From Rhodococcoides kyotonense (lineage in GTDB: Bacteria; Actinomycetota; Actinomycetes; Mycobacteriales; Mycobacteriaceae): DNA of 64,000 bases. The stretch spans positions 38,717-102,716 of the forward strand of contig NZ_LVHI01000011.1 in NCBI RefSeq assembly GCF_001645385.1, written 5' to 3'. The notes beneath the pieces are model-generated. The model was not told the DNA's origin and made no database searches. It worked only from the letters and a program-made list of their open reading frames with translations. The position numbers were made by a program, and so were the translations under genes. This document shows positions 19,472-31,398 of this stretch, one piece after another (within the stretch, counting starts at the first letter, position 1; every line of letters starts with the position of its first letter).

Positions 19472-20371
19472 GTGCGTACAGTCTTCGAAGTGTCAGAACA
19501 TGTGAGGGAACCCGCGGCGTTGCTCGGGCCCGCGGAAGTGCGATCTCTCGCCGCAGAATTGGACGTCCGTCCCACCAAGACGCTCGGACAGAACTTCGTG
19601 CACGACGCCAACACCGTGCGTCGCATCGTCGCGTCGGCAGGCGTCGGTGGCGCCGACACCGTTCTCGAAGTCGGCCCCGGTCTCGGATCGCTGACGCTTG
19701 CGCTCCTCGATGTCGCCGACGCGGTCGTCGCCGTCGAGATCGACCCGAAACTCGCCGCGCGGTTGCCGGTCACGGCCGCCGAACGTGCGCCGTCGCAGGC
19801 CGATCAGCTCACCGTCGTTCTGTCCGACGCGATGAAGGTGCGTGCGTCGGACATTCCGGGTGAGCCGTCCGCGCTGGTGGCCAACCTTCCGTACAACGTC
19901 GCGGTTCCCGTTCTGCTGCACCTGTTCTCGGAGTTGCCGTCGCTACGCACCGCGCTGGTGATGGTGCAGGCAGAGGTCGCCGACCGTCTCGCCGCGGACC
20001 CGGGCAGCAAGATCTACGGCATCCCGAGCGTCAAGGCCAACTTCTTCGGCACCGTCAAACGTGCAGGCTCCGTTGGTCGTTCGGTGTTCTGGCCGGTGCC
20101 CAAGGTCGAATCCGGGCTCGTGCGTATCGACCGGTACGAGAACCCGCCGTGGTCGATGGACGACGAACATCGCCGTCGCGTGTTCTCGGTCGTCGATGCG
20201 GCATTCGCGCAGCGGCGCAAGACGTTACGTGCGGCGTTGTCCGGTTGGGCGGGGTCGGCAGTCGAGGCCGAGCGTCGGCTGCGTGCGGCGGGCATCGACC
20301 CGTCGGCGCGTGGGGAGACTCTCGACGCGGCCGCGTACGTGCGTCTTGCCGGCGTCACCCCGTCTTCCTGA
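19472..20371 (+). CDS. rsmA: 16S rRNA dimethyladenosine transferase (KsgA)
   Basis: A 299-residue SAM-dependent enzyme dimethylating A1518 and A1519 of 16S r[19 protein letters not shown] is the N-terminal motif, [14 protein letters not shown] the SAM motif I, and [17 protein letters not shown] holds the catalytic NLPY. The start is GTG 19472, 3 bp after rpfB; GTG 19490 is an alternative. It is cotranscribed with rpfB and probably followed by readthrough toward ispE past an intervening antisense gene. Confidence 0.96.
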   Translation: MRTVFEVSEHVREPAALLGPAEVRSLAAELDVRPTKTLGQNFVHDANTVRRIVASAGVGGADTVLEVGPGLGSLTLALLDVADAVVAVEIDPKLAARLPVTAAERAPSQADQLTVVLSDAMKVRASDIPGEPSALVANLPYNVAVPVLLHLFSELPSLRTALVMVQAEVADRLAADPGSKIYGIPSVKANFFGTVKRAGSVGRSVFWPVPKVESGLVRIDRYENPPWSMDDEHRRRVFSVVDAAFAQRRKTLRAALSGWAGSAVEAERRLRAAGIDPSARGETLDAAAYVRLAGVTPSS

Positions 20372-20429
20372 TCGGCATCGATGTCACGCGGCATCCGATA
20401 GACAGTTGCTACGGACCATCGATGCCGAC
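20372..20429. terminator. Imperfect palindrome between rsmA and the convergent WYL regulator
   Basis: CGGCATCGATG at 20373-20383 and CATCGATGCCG at 20418-20428 form an 11-bp perfect stem with a 34-base loop. It begins just after the rsmA stop and overlaps the last 21 bases of the regulator gene. A bidirectional terminator is the simplest reading; there is no T-tract. Confidence 0.5.
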
Positions 20430-21404
20430 GGGGGAAGCGGTGCTCGCGCGGTACCGCTCACTCACCCTACTGTGCCACTCGGCGACCTTCAGGCACTCGT
20501 CGCGCAGTTCGGCGGGTTCGACGACGGTGAAATCGGTGTCGAAGGCGTACAGCCACCGCGCGATCGACTGCAGCGAATCGCCCGTCAACACGATCGTGCA
20601 CGTGTCGTCGGTGCCGGATTCCAGTGTGCCCCAGTACTCGTCGACCATCGGCGCGATCGTCTCGATGGCCGCGTGCAACAAGATTCGCGCTTTCACCTGC
20701 GTGTACGCGTGGTCGATTCCTTTCGCGACGAACGCCGCGGCACCGCCGTCGGGAAGTTCGCGACGCGTGAACCGCGGACCCGTCGGGATCTTCGGGTCCA
20801 TGCGGTCGACGCGGAAGGACCGCCAATCGTCGCGCATGATGTCCCACCCGAGCAGATACCAGCGGGCACCGGCACGCACGAGGCTGTACGGCTCGACCTC
20901 GCGCCTTGCTTCGGTGCCGTCGTGCCTGCGGTAGTCGAAGCGCAGGCGTTCACGGTTGTGACAGACGCCCGCCACGGTCGCGAGAACCGACGCGTCGACG
21001 GCCGAGCGCGCGGGCCGCTCGACGACGTCGATCCGCAACGCGTCGAGTCGATGTTGGATGCGCGACGGCATCACCTGGCGCAACTTGGTCAGCGCCCGCA
21101 GCGAGGCCTCTCCGATGCCCGCGACCGAGCCGCCGGCCGCGCTCTGCAGGCCGAACGCGACGGCGAGCGCTTCGTCGTCGTCGAGAAGCAGCGGGGGCAT
21201 CTCGGCGCCTGCACCCAGCTGATATCCGCCGCCGACGCCCGAGGTGGCGTTGACCGGGTAGCCGATCTCGCGGAGCTTGTCGACGTCGCGGCGCACGGTC
21301 CGCGGCGTGACGTTCAGGCGCTCGGCGAGGTCCGCGCCCGCCCAGTCGCGACGCGTCTGGAGCAGCGACAACAATCTGAGCAGTCGTGCCGATGTTTCCC
21401 GCAT
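20409..21404 (-). CDS. WYL-domain transcriptional regulator (YafY type)
   Basis: A 331-residue protein. Residues 1-55 are a DeoR-like helix-turn-helix ([20 protein letters not shown]) and about 130-215 a WYL domain with [12 protein letters not shown]. The C-terminal WCX extension follows. WYL regulators respond to nucleic-acid or nucleotide ligands in several systems. It is convergent with rsmA and divergent from ispE, with 93 bp to the ispE start. Targets are unknown. Confidence 0.92.
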   Translation of the reverse strand: MRETSARLLRLLSLLQTRRDWAGADLAERLNVTPRTVRRDVDKLREIGYPVNATSGVGGGYQLGAGAEMPPLLLDDDEALAVAFGLQSAAGGSVAGIGEASLRALTKLRQVMPSRIQHRLDALRIDVVERPARSAVDASVLATVAGVCHNRERLRFDYRRHDGTEARREVEPYSLVRAGARWYLLGWDIMRDDWRSFRVDRMDPKIPTGPRFTRRELPDGGAAAFVAKGIDHAYTQVKARILLHAAIETIAPMVDEYWGTLESGTDDTCTIVLTGDSLQSIARWLYAFDTDFTVVEPAELRDECLKVAEWHSRVSERYRASTASPVGIDGP

Positions 21405-21497
21405 AGCTCAGATGATGGCACCGATCGCGGACGAATGCCGTCCTCGATGAGCGGGCAGGAGGAGCGTCGTCGCATTTCTCCACTACTGTTGACTCTC

Positions 21498-22432
21498 GTG
21501 CTCTCAGTCGTTCCCAGCCCCGTCGTCGTTCGGGCGCCGTCGAAGGTCAACCTCCACCTGTCGGTCGGTGACCAGCGCGCCGACGGCTATCACGAGCTGA
21601 CGACGGTGTTCCAGGCGCTGTCGCTGTCCGACGAGGTCTCGGTGGTGCCCGCGAAAGCTCTGAGGGTGTCCGTGCGGGGCGAGAACGCGTCGTCCGTTCC
21701 GACCGACGAGCGCAACCTCGTGTGGAAGGCCGCGGTCCTGCTTGCCGACGCGGTCGGCCGCGAGCCGCTCGTCGACATCACCATCGACAAGGGCATCCCC
21801 GTCGCCGGTGGCATGGCGGGTGGCAGCACCGACGCGGCGGCGACGTTGGTCGCATTGAACGCGCTGTGGGAGCTCGATCTGTCGCGTGAGGAACTGACCG
21901 ACCTGGCCGCCCAGCTCGGCAGCGACGTGCCGTTCGTTCTGCACGGCGGCACCGCCGTCGGAACCGGACGCGGTGAGAAACTGCTTCCCGTGTTGTCGCG
22001 CAACACGTTCCACTGGGTGCTCGCGCTCGCCAAGGGCGGCTTGCAGACTCCCGCCGTGTTCCGCGAACTGGACGAACTGCGCGAGAAGGGTTCACCGCCG
22101 CGCATCGGTGAACCCGAAGAGCTGATGCATGCCCTCGCATCCGGGGATGCGACGGCGTTGGCGCCGTTGCTCGGCAACGATCTGCAAGCCGCCGCGGTGT
22201 CGTTGCTCCCGCAATTGCGTCGTACCTTGCGCGCGGGCGTCACGGCAGGCGCGTTGGCGGGCATCGTGTCGGGTTCGGGCCCGACGTGTGCGTTCCTGTG
22301 TGCCGACTCCGACACTGCCGTCGCGGTCGGTGCCGAACTGTCCGGTGCAGGCGTGTGCCGCACCGTGCGTGTTGCGAGCGGTCCGGTTCCCGGCGCTCGT
22401 GTCGTTACTAGTGAATCGATTGGTTTTTCCTG

Positions 22433-22433
<1 letters not shown>
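21498..22433 (+). CDS. ispE: 4-diphosphocytidyl-2-C-methyl-D-erythritol kinase
   Basis: A 311-residue GHMP kinase of the MEP isoprenoid pathway, phosphorylating CDP-methylerythritol. [12 protein letters not shown] begins the fold, [17 protein letters not shown] is the ATP-binding glycine-rich loop, and [12 protein letters not shown] the C-terminal GHMP motif. GTG 21498 is chosen because the family starts about 15 residues before VNLHL; TTG 21489 and ATG 21450 are possible. Its TGA overlaps the ATG of the ABC-F gene by one base, so the two are coupled. Confidence 0.94.
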
Positions 22434-24229
<1,796 letters not shown>

Positions 24230-24263
24230 CGTGCGTGGTCGCATCGTTGCGTACGGTGTGAAG

Positions 24264-24986
24264 ATGGGATCTGGCGAATCGCACACACCGGCCGCGACGG
24301 CCCGAGCAACGACGTCGGTCGTCCGGACCGCCCTGGGAGATGCCTTCGACGAACTTCACCCGAAGGTGCAGTGGCGCTTCGGTTTGTCGGCGTCCGACGA
24401 GCGTTGCCAGGTCGGGGTCGGCGTCATGGAGGAGATGACGCACTCGGCGCTGATTCCGCCTCCGATGTTGTGGCTGGGGGCGCGACGGGGTCTGTTCCCC
24501 GGAGGCAAGGCCCGCGACGTTCCGTTCACGATCGTCAACTACGCCTACGTGGACGAGCTCGGGCGTGACACCCTCTCGTTCGTGCGTCGCTTCTCGTTCG
24601 CCGGTTCGCCACAGGGGATGAATTCGGTGATGGTGACGCCGACCGTATCCACGAGTCCTGGTCATGCTTTGGACTACCTGGGATTTCACTCGGACATGAT
24701 CGTGCGCACGACGTGCAGCGTCGACGACGACGGTGGCCTGGTTCTGGAGAGCGGCGCCCCGAAAGTGCTGGGCGTGCCCACTCCACACCTCGCGTCGGCG
24801 ACGACCATCGGTCGCGAATGGTGGGACGAACACGAGCAGCGACACCGCATCCAGATCGAGGTGACGTCACCGGTGATGGGTCGGCTGTTCCTCTACCGCG
24901 GGTGGTTCACGGCCGAGGAGCGGCCGTGCCCGGCGGGCGACATTCCCGCGTCCGCCAAGCCGACGCGGCTCGAACGCAGGGAGTAG
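24264..24986 (+). CDS. DUF4166-like protein
   Basis: A 240-residue soluble protein resembling DUF4166: AFDELHPKVQWRFGLS near the start, WLGARRGLFPGG, RRFSFAGSPQGMNSVMV and VTSPVMGRLFLYRGWF near the end. Function is unknown; in other bacteria this domain is often fused to saccharopine-dehydrogenase-like proteins. ATG 24264 is preferred because homology starts after it; an in-frame GTG at 24231 would leave a 1-bp gap after the ABC-F gene. It ends before a strong hairpin terminator. Confidence 0.75.
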   Translation: MGSGESHTPAATARATTSVVRTALGDAFDELHPKVQWRFGLSASDERCQVGVGVMEEMTHSALIPPPMLWLGARRGLFPGGKARDVPFTIVNYAYVDELGRDTLSFVRRFSFAGSPQGMNSVMVTPTVSTSPGHALDYLGFHSDMIVRTTCSVDDDGGLVLESGAPKVLGVPTPHLASATTIGREWWDEHEQRHRIQIEVTSPVMGRLFLYRGWFTAEERPCPAGDIPASAKPTRLERRE

Positions 24987-24994
24987 CTTCCACG

Positions 24995-25039
24995 CGGGTG
25001 TGGACCTTCCGGCCCCCTCGGACGGAAGGTCCACACCCG
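24995..25039. terminator. Strong bidirectional hairpin terminator
   Basis: A perfect 17-bp stem, CGGGTGTGGACCTTCCG at 24995-25011 and its complement at 25023-25039, with an 11-base loop. It lies between the convergent DUF4166-like gene and the Ser/Thr-rich gene. Neither strand has a strong T-tract. Confidence 0.85.
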
Positions 25040-25052
25040 TTCAGGGGGAGGG

Positions 25053-25691
25053 TCAGCGATATCCCTTGGCGGGGTTGAGCAGATCCAGCACGATGGTCTG
25101 GCCGTTGGAGCGGACGTGGATTTCCGGGTTCTGAAGTCCGCCGGAGACGAGGTACTCACCGAGGAGCTGCAGCAGCTCGTCGGGGCCGACGGAGGTGTCG
25201 GGAGTGCGGATGTCGCCGGTGCGGCTGCCCAACTCGTTCTGCGTCAAGCGTCCGGCGATACGGACCGATGCGACGCCCATGGCGGTGCGACGGTCGGGTG
25301 CACCGCTGCGGCCGATGCTCGACGAGGAGCTCGTGCTGTTCGATGCATGCGTGTTCGACCGGCCGTTGGTGGGCAGGCCGTGCTCGGAGATCTGCTCGCT
25401 ACTGGTCACTTCAACCTCGTTCGATTCCTGGGATGGCTGCTCGGTCTTGGTGGTGTCGACATGCTTCTTCGCGTCGGACGTGCGGGAACTCGACTCCGAC
25501 GCCTGGGGCTTCACCTTGTCGAGCGATGCTTCTGCGGGCGCCGAAGTGCTCGTGCGATCCACCGATTCCGGAGTGTCGGACTTGGCCGCGGAGACTCCCG
25601 GAGCCAGTGTGGGAGTGGGCGTGGTCAACCGGTGAGCCGGCGCTTGGCCGATCTTGATACCCGCCAGCGGATAGCTGGATCCCTGTGTCAT
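25053..25691 (-). CDS. Ser/Thr-rich low-complexity protein with small C-terminal domain
   Basis: A 212-residue protein I do not recognise. Residues 40-135 are disordered and rich in Ser, Thr, Glu and Lys, including long serine runs. Residues 140-212 look folded (MGVASVRIAGRLTQNEL; DELLQLLGEYLVSGGL; EIHVRSNGQTIVLDLLNP). There is no signal peptide or membrane segment. The start at 25691 follows CGGGGTTGAAG. The serine-rich part uses more A/T-containing codons than its neighbours. It lies 95 bp after pnuC on the same strand, behind a likely terminator, so it probably has its own promoter. Confidence 0.7.
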   Translation of the reverse strand: MTQGSSYPLAGIKIGQAPAHRLTTPTPTLAPGVSAAKSDTPESVDRTSTSAPAEASLDKVKPQASESSSRTSDAKKHVDTTKTEQPSQESNEVEVTSSEQISEHGLPTNGRSNTHASNSTSSSSSIGRSGAPDRRTAMGVASVRIAGRLTQNELGSRTGDIRTPDTSVGPDELLQLLGEYLVSGGLQNPEIHVRSNGQTIVLDLLNPAKGYR

Positions 25692-25736
25692 CTTCAACCC
25701 CGAGTCGTCGGCATGAACCCTTCGGCTTCGAGCTCT

Positions 25737-25788
25737 AAACAAACTCGAAGCCCGTTCGGACCTCGGAAGAATAACACTTCGTCTGTTT
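25737..25788 (-). terminator. Probable pnuC terminator
   Basis: AAACAAACTCGAAG at 25737-25750 pairs with CTTCGTCTGTTT at 25777-25788 apart from a two-base bulge. Read on the minus strand, the stem begins at the pnuC stop and ends in GTTTGTTTAG, a T-rich tail as expected of an intrinsic terminator. It could instead be an operator for the downstream gene. Confidence 0.55.
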
Positions 25789-26440
25789 AAGGGGTGATCT
25801 TCTCGCGTTCTTTCCGATTCTGAATGCGAAACCATGCTGTGAAGCCCCACAGAACGAATGCGGCGTACACGAGATACAGCACAGCCGACGGGTAGAAACC
25901 GGCGCTGAACAGGAGCGGAACGCCCACGGCGTCGACGGCGATCCAGATCAGCCAGAACTCGGTGACCCCACGCGCCATCCCGAACGTGGCCAGCAGCGAG
26001 CCGGTGAAGATCCAGGCGTCGGCCCACTTTCCGTAGGAGCCGAGGTAGTCGAAGAGTTGCGCGAAGCCGACGGTACCCACCACCATGACGGCGATCATCG
26101 CCACGCGTTCCCGCGTCGACGCCCAGTGGGGTATCACCGGCCGCGCGTGGGTTCGTGCGGTTCGCGCCCAGCGCCACCAGCCGTAGACGCTGACCGTGAT
26201 GAACAGCAGCTGCCTGCCGGCCTGGCCGTACAGGTCGAGTGCCTGCGGAGTGTGGAACACGCCGCCGAGAAACACCGTGAACAGCAGGGCATTGCCGACG
26301 ATGCCCACCGGCCACGCCCAGACGACGCGTCGCATCCCGCCGATCGCTGACGCCAACCCGAACCCGTTTCCGATGATTTCCCGCCAGAGAATTGCATGAC
26401 CCGCGATGGATACCTGCGCGTCGAGCAGCTGGATGAGCAC
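25787..26440 (-). CDS. pnuC: Nicotinamide riboside transporter PnuC
   Basis: A 217-residue inner-membrane protein with about seven helices. Family landmarks include WRWARTARTHARPVIPHW after helix 3, GKWADAWIFTGSLLATFGMA, EFWLIWIAVDAVGVPLLF and YAAFVLWGFTAWFRIQ. PnuC imports nicotinamide riboside for NAD synthesis by facilitated diffusion trapped by NadR-type kinases. The GTG start shares a base with the prfC stop (TAGTG), so it is translationally coupled to prfC, an unusual pairing. Confidence 0.92.
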   Translation of the reverse strand: MLIQLLDAQVSIAGHAILWREIIGNGFGLASAIGGMRRVVWAWPVGIVGNALLFTVFLGGVFHTPQALDLYGQAGRQLLFITVSVYGWWRWARTARTHARPVIPHWASTRERVAMIAVMVVGTVGFAQLFDYLGSYGKWADAWIFTGSLLATFGMARGVTEFWLIWIAVDAVGVPLLFSAGFYPSAVLYLVYAAFVLWGFTAWFRIQNRKEREKITP

Positions 26441-28110
26441 TATTCGCCTGCGGCGACCAGTGGCTCTAGCGTCAGTTCCGGCATTTCCTTCTCGAGATAC
26501 TGCAGACGCCACTTGTCGCTGACGAGCGCGAGCAACGCCCCGTCGGTGCGCGTGAAGACCTCGACGCCGCGCTGACGGCCCAACTCGGTGGCCGACTCGG
26601 CGTCGGTGCGGCGCGCGACGGAGTATCCGAGCGGCTCGAGTCGGGCGTCGACGCCGAATTCGGTCTTCATGCGGGCCGTGACGACCTCGAACTGCATCGG
26701 GCCGACGGCAGCGAGCACGGGGGAGGCGTCGCCGCGAATGTCGTTGCGCAACACCTGTACGACGCCTTCCGAGTCCATCTGCTCGACGGCACGTCGGAAC
26801 TTCTTGTACTTGTCCGCGCTGTCGACGCGCAGGGCCGCGAAGTGCTCGGGCGCGAAAGACGGGATCGGCGGGTACTCGACCTTCTTGTCGGTGAACAGCG
26901 TGTGCCCGGGCGCCAGAGCGGTCGCGTTGACGAGGCCGACGACGTCGCCCGGGTAGGCGTTCTCGACGGTGGAGCGTTCGCGGCCGAACACCGTCAGCGC
27001 GTACTTGGTGGTGAACGGCTTCCCGGTCTGTGCGTGGGTGACGACCATGCCGCGTTCGAACACGCCGGAGACGACGCGCATGAACGCGAGACGGTCGCGG
27101 TGTGCGGTGTCCATGCCCGCCTGCACCTTGAAGACGACGGCGCTGAACGGGTCGGTGACCTCGCGCGTGCCGCCCTTGATGTCCTCGCGGGCGCCGGGCG
27201 CGGGTGCGAGGGCGACCAACGTGTCGAGGATCTGGCGGACACCGAAGTTCAGCATCGCGGAGCCAAAGATGACCGGTGACGTCTGGCCGGCGAGGAACAA
27301 TTCCTGATCGTGAGCCTGTCCGCTCGAGACGAGCAGCTCGCTCTCCTCGAGCGCGGTCTCCCACTCCGAGCCCTCACGGGCGAGGGCGGCGTCGGCGTCG
27401 AGCAGTTCCTCGGGGGCGATGGTCGCGCCACCTGCCGTGCGCGTGAAGCGAATGTAGTTGCCTGCCCGGACGTCGAGAAGCCCGCGGAAGTCGCCCGCGA
27501 TACCGACGGGCCAGTACAGCGGCGTGGGCGTCAGGCCGATGCGCTGCTCGATCTCGTCGAGCAGTTCCAACGGCGACTGGCCGGGGCGGTCCCACTTGTT
27601 GATCACGGTGATGACCGGGATACCGAACTGGCGGCAGACCTGGAACAGCTTGAGGGTCTGCGGTTCGAGGCCCTTCGCGGCGTCGATGAGCATGACGGCC
27701 GCGTCGACGGCCGTCAGCACGCGGTAGGTGTCCTCGGAGAAGTCGGCGTGACCAGGGGTGTCGACGAGGTTGATGACGTTGGTGTCGTCCACGGTCGGAT
27801 CGACCTGATAGTTGAACTGCAGCGCCGTGGAACTGACGGAGATACCGCGGGCCTTCTCCATCTCCATCCAGTCGGACACCGTCGAACGACGACCGGCCTT
27901 GCCGTGAATGGCACCGGCCTCGGAGATCACACGGGCGTGCAGTGCGAGCGCTTCGGTGAGCGTCGACTTACCGGCGTCCGGGTGCGAGATGACGGCGAAG
28001 GTGCGACGACGGGCGACTTCGGACGCGAGTTCCTTGTGCGCGTTCTTCGGCTGGCTCGGTGCCGACTCGGTGGGGGTAGTGCCGACGTCTACCGAATCGG
28101 GCGTACTCAA
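26440..28110 (-). CDS. prfC: Peptide chain release factor 3
   Basis: A 556-residue translational GTPase that recycles RF1 and RF2 from the ribosome. G motifs: SHPDAGKSTLTEALAL (G1), ISVSSTALQF (G2), DTPGHADFSEDTYRVL (G3) and NKWDRPGQSP (G4, with the RF3-type tail). A C-terminal RF3 domain follows. TTG 28110 is chosen because GAGG lies 5 bp upstream and family homology starts about 25 residues later. It is upstream of and coupled to pnuC, and divergent from the fatty-acyl ligase by 133 bp. Confidence 0.95.
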   Translation of the reverse strand: MSTPDSVDVGTTPTESAPSQPKNAHKELASEVARRRTFAVISHPDAGKSTLTEALALHARVISEAGAIHGKAGRRSTVSDWMEMEKARGISVSSTALQFNYQVDPTVDDTNVINLVDTPGHADFSEDTYRVLTAVDAAVMLIDAAKGLEPQTLKLFQVCRQFGIPVITVINKWDRPGQSPLELLDEIEQRIGLTPTPLYWPVGIAGDFRGLLDVRAGNYIRFTRTAGGATIAPEELLDADAALAREGSEWETALEESELLVSSGQAHDQELFLAGQTSPVIFGSAMLNFGVRQILDTLVALAPAPGAREDIKGGTREVTDPFSAVVFKVQAGMDTAHRDRLAFMRVVSGVFERGMVVTHAQTGKPFTTKYALTVFGRERSTVENAYPGDVVGLVNATALAPGHTLFTDKKVEYPPIPSFAPEHFAALRVDSADKYKKFRRAVEQMDSEGVVQVLRNDIRGDASPVLAAVGPMQFEVVTARMKTEFGVDARLEPLGYSVARRTDAESATELGRQRGVEVFTRTDGALLALVSDKWRLQYLEKEMPELTLEPLVAAGE

Positions 28111-28243
28111 GCGAACCTCTTTTGGGTGGAGTGGGGTTTGTTGCCGGTACCAGGGTACTCGGAGCCAGGAGCGGTAACGGTTCCCGCACGGAGCTTCGAT
28201 GGAATACCCGTAAGCGCGACGCTGGACGAGCGAGGAGACGCCC

Positions 28244-29878
28244 ATGAGTAAGTTCACGGAAGAAATGTTCGCCACGGCGGCGAGCAGTCCCCGCGGGCTC
28301 GTCACGGGTGAACCCGACGAGGCTCTCCGACAGTCGTGGGGCGAGATCCATCGGGTGGCGCGCAAGATGGCGGGAGCGCTTGCCGACGCGGGCATCGGCC
28401 ACGGTGACGCCATCGGCATTCTCGCCGGTCAACCCGTCGACATCGCCCCTGCGTGTCAGGCGGCGTGGATGCGCGGTGGTTCGGTCACCATGCTGCATCA
28501 GCCGACGCCGCGCACCGATCTGGCGGTGTGGGGTGAGGACACCGAGACGGTCGTGACCATGATCGAGGCCAAAGCGGTGATCCTCGGTGCCCCGTTCGAC
28601 ATCGCCGCGCCGGTGCTCGAGGAGCGCGGCATCACGGTGCTGAAGATCGAGGACATGCGGGGCGGTCGCGACGTCGACCCGATTCCGACCGACGAGTCCG
28701 ATATCGCGTTGCAGCAGTTGACCTCCGGATCCACCGGGTCGCCGAAGGCCGTGCGGATCACGCACGAGAACTTCTACGTCAACGCCTACGCGATGATCGA
28801 TCGCATCAAGTTCGACGTCGACTCCGACGTCATGATCAGCTGGCTCCCGCTGTTCCACGACATGGGGATGGTCGGGTTCCTGACCGTGCCGATGCAGGTC
28901 GGTGCCGAGGTCGTCAGCGTGACGCCACTCGACTTTCTGCGTTCACCTCTGTTGTGGGCCAAGCTGATTCACAAGTATCGCGGGACCGTCACGGCCGCAC
29001 CGAATTTCGCGTACTCGCTGTTGGCTCGCCGGCTTCGTCAGGCCGAGGACGGTATGGATCTCGACCTCAGCACGCTGCGGTACGCGTGGAACGGTGCCGA
29101 GCCGGTCGACCCCGACACCATGATCGCGTTGGCGGAGGCCGGTGCGCCGTACGGGCTCGATCCACATGCCCTTGCTCCGGTGTACGGAATGGCGGAAACG
29201 ACGCTGGCAGTGTCCATTCCGGATCCGGGGCAGGGGCAGGTTCTCGACGTCGTCGACGCGGACCTGCTCGAAGCCATGGGCCGTGCCGTTCCCGCGACGA
29301 AGGGCAACGTCCGACGGCTCGCGACGCTCGGCAAGATGGTTCCAGGGCTCGAGGGACGCGTCGTCGACAAGGAGGGGCAGGTTCTCACCCCGCGCGGTGT
29401 CGGCATCATCGAGGTCCGCGGCAAGGCCGTCACGCCGGGGTACATCACCGTCGACGGTCCGGTGCCCACCCAGGATTCCGACGGGTGGCTCGATACCGGC
29501 GACGTCGGCTACTTCACCGAAGAAGGACTCGTCGTGGTGTGCGGTCGCATCAAGGACGTCATCATCATGGGCGGCCGCAACATCTATCCGACCGACATCG
29601 AGCGAGCCGCCGCGTCGGTCGAGGGAGTGCGGCCGGGTAACGCCGTCGCGATCCGGCTCGACGCGGGGGAGAAGCGCGAAAGCTTCGCCGTCGCAGTCGA
29701 AACGAACGACTATCAGAATCCCGACGAGGTCAAGCGCATCGAACGCGAACTCGTGCACGCGGTGTACTCGGAGGTCGGAGTGCGCCCGCGTACCGTCGCC
29801 GTGCTCGGGCCGGGTTCGATTCCGAAGACGTCGTCGGGCAAGCTGCGTCGCGCGAATTCGGCTGCGTTGCTGGGCTAG
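28244..29878 (+). CDS. Fatty acyl-AMP/CoA ligase (Pks16-like)
   Basis: A 544-residue ANL-superfamily adenylating enzyme. [20 protein letters not shown] is the ATP loop, [17 protein letters not shown] the A5 region, [20 protein letters not shown] the A7/A8 hinge, and [10 protein letters not shown] carries the catalytic Lys. It matches the position and domain pattern of M. tuberculosis Rv1013 (pks16), next to pth and rplY. It activates a fatty acid, as acyl-AMP or acyl-CoA; which acceptor it uses is not clear. Its stop is 2 bp from hairpin element D. Confidence 0.92.
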   Translation: MSKFTEEMFATAASSPRGLVTGEPDEALRQSWGEIHRVARKMAGALADAGIGHGDAIGILAGQPVDIAPACQAAWMRGGSVTMLHQPTPRTDLAVWGEDTETVVTMIEAKAVILGAPFDIAAPVLEERGITVLKIEDMRGGRDVDPIPTDESDIALQQLTSGSTGSPKAVRITHENFYVNAYAMIDRIKFDVDSDVMISWLPLFHDMGMVGFLTVPMQVGAEVVSVTPLDFLRSPLLWAKLIHKYRGTVTAAPNFAYSLLARRLRQAEDGMDLDLSTLRYAWNGAEPVDPDTMIALAEAGAPYGLDPHALAPVYGMAETTLAVSIPDPGQGQVLDVVDADLLEAMGRAVPATKGNVRRLATLGKMVPGLEGRVVDKEGQVLTPRGVGIIEVRGKAVTPGYITVDGPVPTQDSDGWLDTGDVGYFTEEGLVVVCGRIKDVIIMGGRNIYPTDIERAAASVEGVRPGNAVAIRLDAGEKRESFAVAVETNDYQNPDEVKRIERELVHAVYSEVGVRPRTVAVLGPGSIPKTSSGKLRRANSAALLG

Positions 29879-29880
29879 TC

Positions 29881-29920
29881 GTGCGTGCGAATGTATAGAG
29901 GGCTACACATTCGCACGCAC
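29881..29920. repeat. 40-bp hairpin element, copy D
   Basis: The left arm GTGCGTGCGAATGTATAG pairs with a right arm of reverse complement GTGCGTGCGAATGTGTAG, 17 of 18, with loop AGGG. It lies between the convergent fatty-acyl ligase and pth genes, 2 and 7 bp from their stops. Confidence 0.9.
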
Positions 29921-29927
29921 GAGCGCG

Positions 29928-30512
29928 TCAGCGCATGTGCAGTTGATTCTGCGCGGCCTCCAGTCCGACGCGCAGGATCAGTTCGGCCGCGTCGGCGGCT
30001 TCCTCGCAGATGACGCCGAGGTCCTTGCGTTCCGCGGCCGAGAACGGTTTGAGAACGTAGGAGGCCGGATCCATCCGGCCAGGCGGGCGGCCGACGCCGA
30101 CGCGCACGCGCTGGTAGTCCTTCGTCGACAGGTGCTGCGAGATCGACCGCAATCCGTTGTGGCCGCCCTCGCCGCCGCCGACCTTGAGTCGAATGGTGCC
30201 GAAGTCGATGTCCAGCTCGTCGTGAATCACGATGATGTTCGCCGGTTCGACGGAGAAGAAGCGCGCCAGCGCCGCGACGGGTTGGCCGGACAGGTTCATG
30301 AACGTCCGAGGCTTCGCGACGACGACGGGACGATCGTTCGAACGTGCTTGCACGACATCGGAATTCGACTTCTTGTGCGACGAGAACTTCGCGCCGATGC
30401 GTGCCGCGAGTACGTCCGCGACCATGAAGCCCACGTTGTGGCGAGTTGTCTCGTACTGCGGGCCCGGATTGCCGAGGCCGACGATCAGCGCGGTGTCGTT
30501 CACGGTGTTCAT
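29928..30512 (-). CDS. pth: Peptidyl-tRNA hydrolase
   Basis: A 194-residue enzyme releasing peptides from drop-off peptidyl-t[23 protein letters not shown] carries the catalytic His. [27 protein letters not shown] and [15 protein letters not shown] are the other family blocks. It follows rplY on the same strand after an intrinsic terminator, so its expression needs readthrough or its own promoter in the 76-bp gap. Confidence 0.97.
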   Translation of the reverse strand: MNTVNDTALIVGLGNPGPQYETTRHNVGFMVADVLAARIGAKFSSHKKSNSDVVQARSNDRPVVVAKPRTFMNLSGQPVAALARFFSVEPANIIVIHDELDIDFGTIRLKVGGGEGGHNGLRSISQHLSTKDYQRVRVGVGRPPGRMDPASYVLKPFSAAERKDLGVICEEAADAAELILRVGLEAAQNQLHMR

Positions 30513-30538
30513 ACTTTCTCATCGAGCGGCGAAACGAA

Positions 30539-30575
30539 AAACGCGCCGCTCCCGACCATGGGGAGCGGCGCGTTT
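30539..30575 (-). terminator. Intrinsic terminator after rplY
   Basis: A perfect 15-bp stem AAACGCGCCGCTCCC (30539-30553) and its complement (30561-30575) with a 7-base loop. On the minus strand the stem is followed by GTTTTTCGTTT, a clear T-tract. It separates rplY from pth. Confidence 0.88.
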
Positions 30576-30588
30576 CGAGCAGGTGAGA

Positions 30589-31233
30589 TCAGCTCTCGTC
30601 GGAGCTTTCCTCGGATGCCCCTTCTTCGTCGACGACGTCGCCGGTCGGAGCCTCGTCGCCTTCGGCCTCTGCCTCGAGTGCAGCTTCGGACGGAGCCTCG
30701 ACGACGTTGACGAGCAGCGTCTCCGGGTCGGACACCAGGGTGACGCCGGACGGCAGCGTCAGGTCGGCTGCGGTGATCTGGGTGCCGATCTCGGCGCCCT
30801 CGACCGAGACCTCGAGGGACTCGGGGATGGACAGCGCGTCTGCCTCGATCTCGACGGCTGCGGTGTCGGTGGTGACGAGTGCGCCCGGAGCTGCATCGCC
30901 CTCGACGACGATGTTGACCTCGACGGTGACGCGCTCGCCCTTCTTCAGGACGAGGAGGTCGGCGTGCTCGATGGTGCGCTTGATCGGGTGAACGACGACC
31001 GACTTGGTCAGAGCCAGCTGATCCTTGCCGTCGATGTCGAGCGACAGAACGGCGTTGGTGCCGTCCTTACGCAGGATGGCGGCGAATGCGCGGTAGTCGA
31101 CCGCGAGGTGCTGGGGGTCGGTGCCGTGTCCGTACAGAACTGCGGGGACCTGGCCGTCGCGACGCGTGCGACGAGCTGCGCCCTTGCCGAATTCGGTGCG
31201 GACGATCGCCTTGAGGTTGTTGGTGTCAGACAT
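30589..31233 (-). CDS. rplY: 50S ribosomal protein L25/Ctc
   Basis: A 214-residue two-domain L25 (TL5/Ctc) protein binding 5S rRNA. The N-terminal L25 domain includes [20 protein letters not shown] and [15 protein letters not shown]. The beta-rich C-terminal TL5 domain follows, and the tail is acidic. ATG 31233 has GGAG 9 bp upstream; an earlier in-frame ATG at 31251 is less likely. It is followed by an intrinsic terminator. Confidence 0.96.
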   Translation of the reverse strand: MSDTNNLKAIVRTEFGKGAARRTRRDGQVPAVLYGHGTDPQHLAVDYRAFAAILRKDGTNAVLSLDIDGKDQLALTKSVVVHPIKRTIEHADLLVLKKGERVTVEVNIVVEGDAAPGALVTTDTAAVEIEADALSIPESLEVSVEGAEIGTQITAADLTLPSGVTLVSDPETLLVNVVEAPSEAALEAEAEGDEAPTGDVVDEEGASEESSDES

Positions 31234-31398
31234 GAAGAACGGCTCCTGCATTCACTGGGTGGACTTGGCTTCGTCGGGGCAGACACGAACGAGCAAGGCC
31301 CAGGGGCCGAGCCGCGTCGATCACGGTAGTTCCTGTCGGGGACCTACCCTCGCCGAGACAACCCGGAGTACTTTACACCATGGGCGCCTGCGGCGCAC

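Noticed and set aside
20061..21497. Long open frame fused in front of ispE
   Set aside because: It overlaps the end of rsmA and runs antisense to the WYL regulator; IspE homology begins just after GTG 21498.
25692..26315. Long open frame fused upstream of the Ser/Thr-rich gene
   Set aside because: It overlaps pnuC in another frame and shows no domain; ATG 25691 is the better start.
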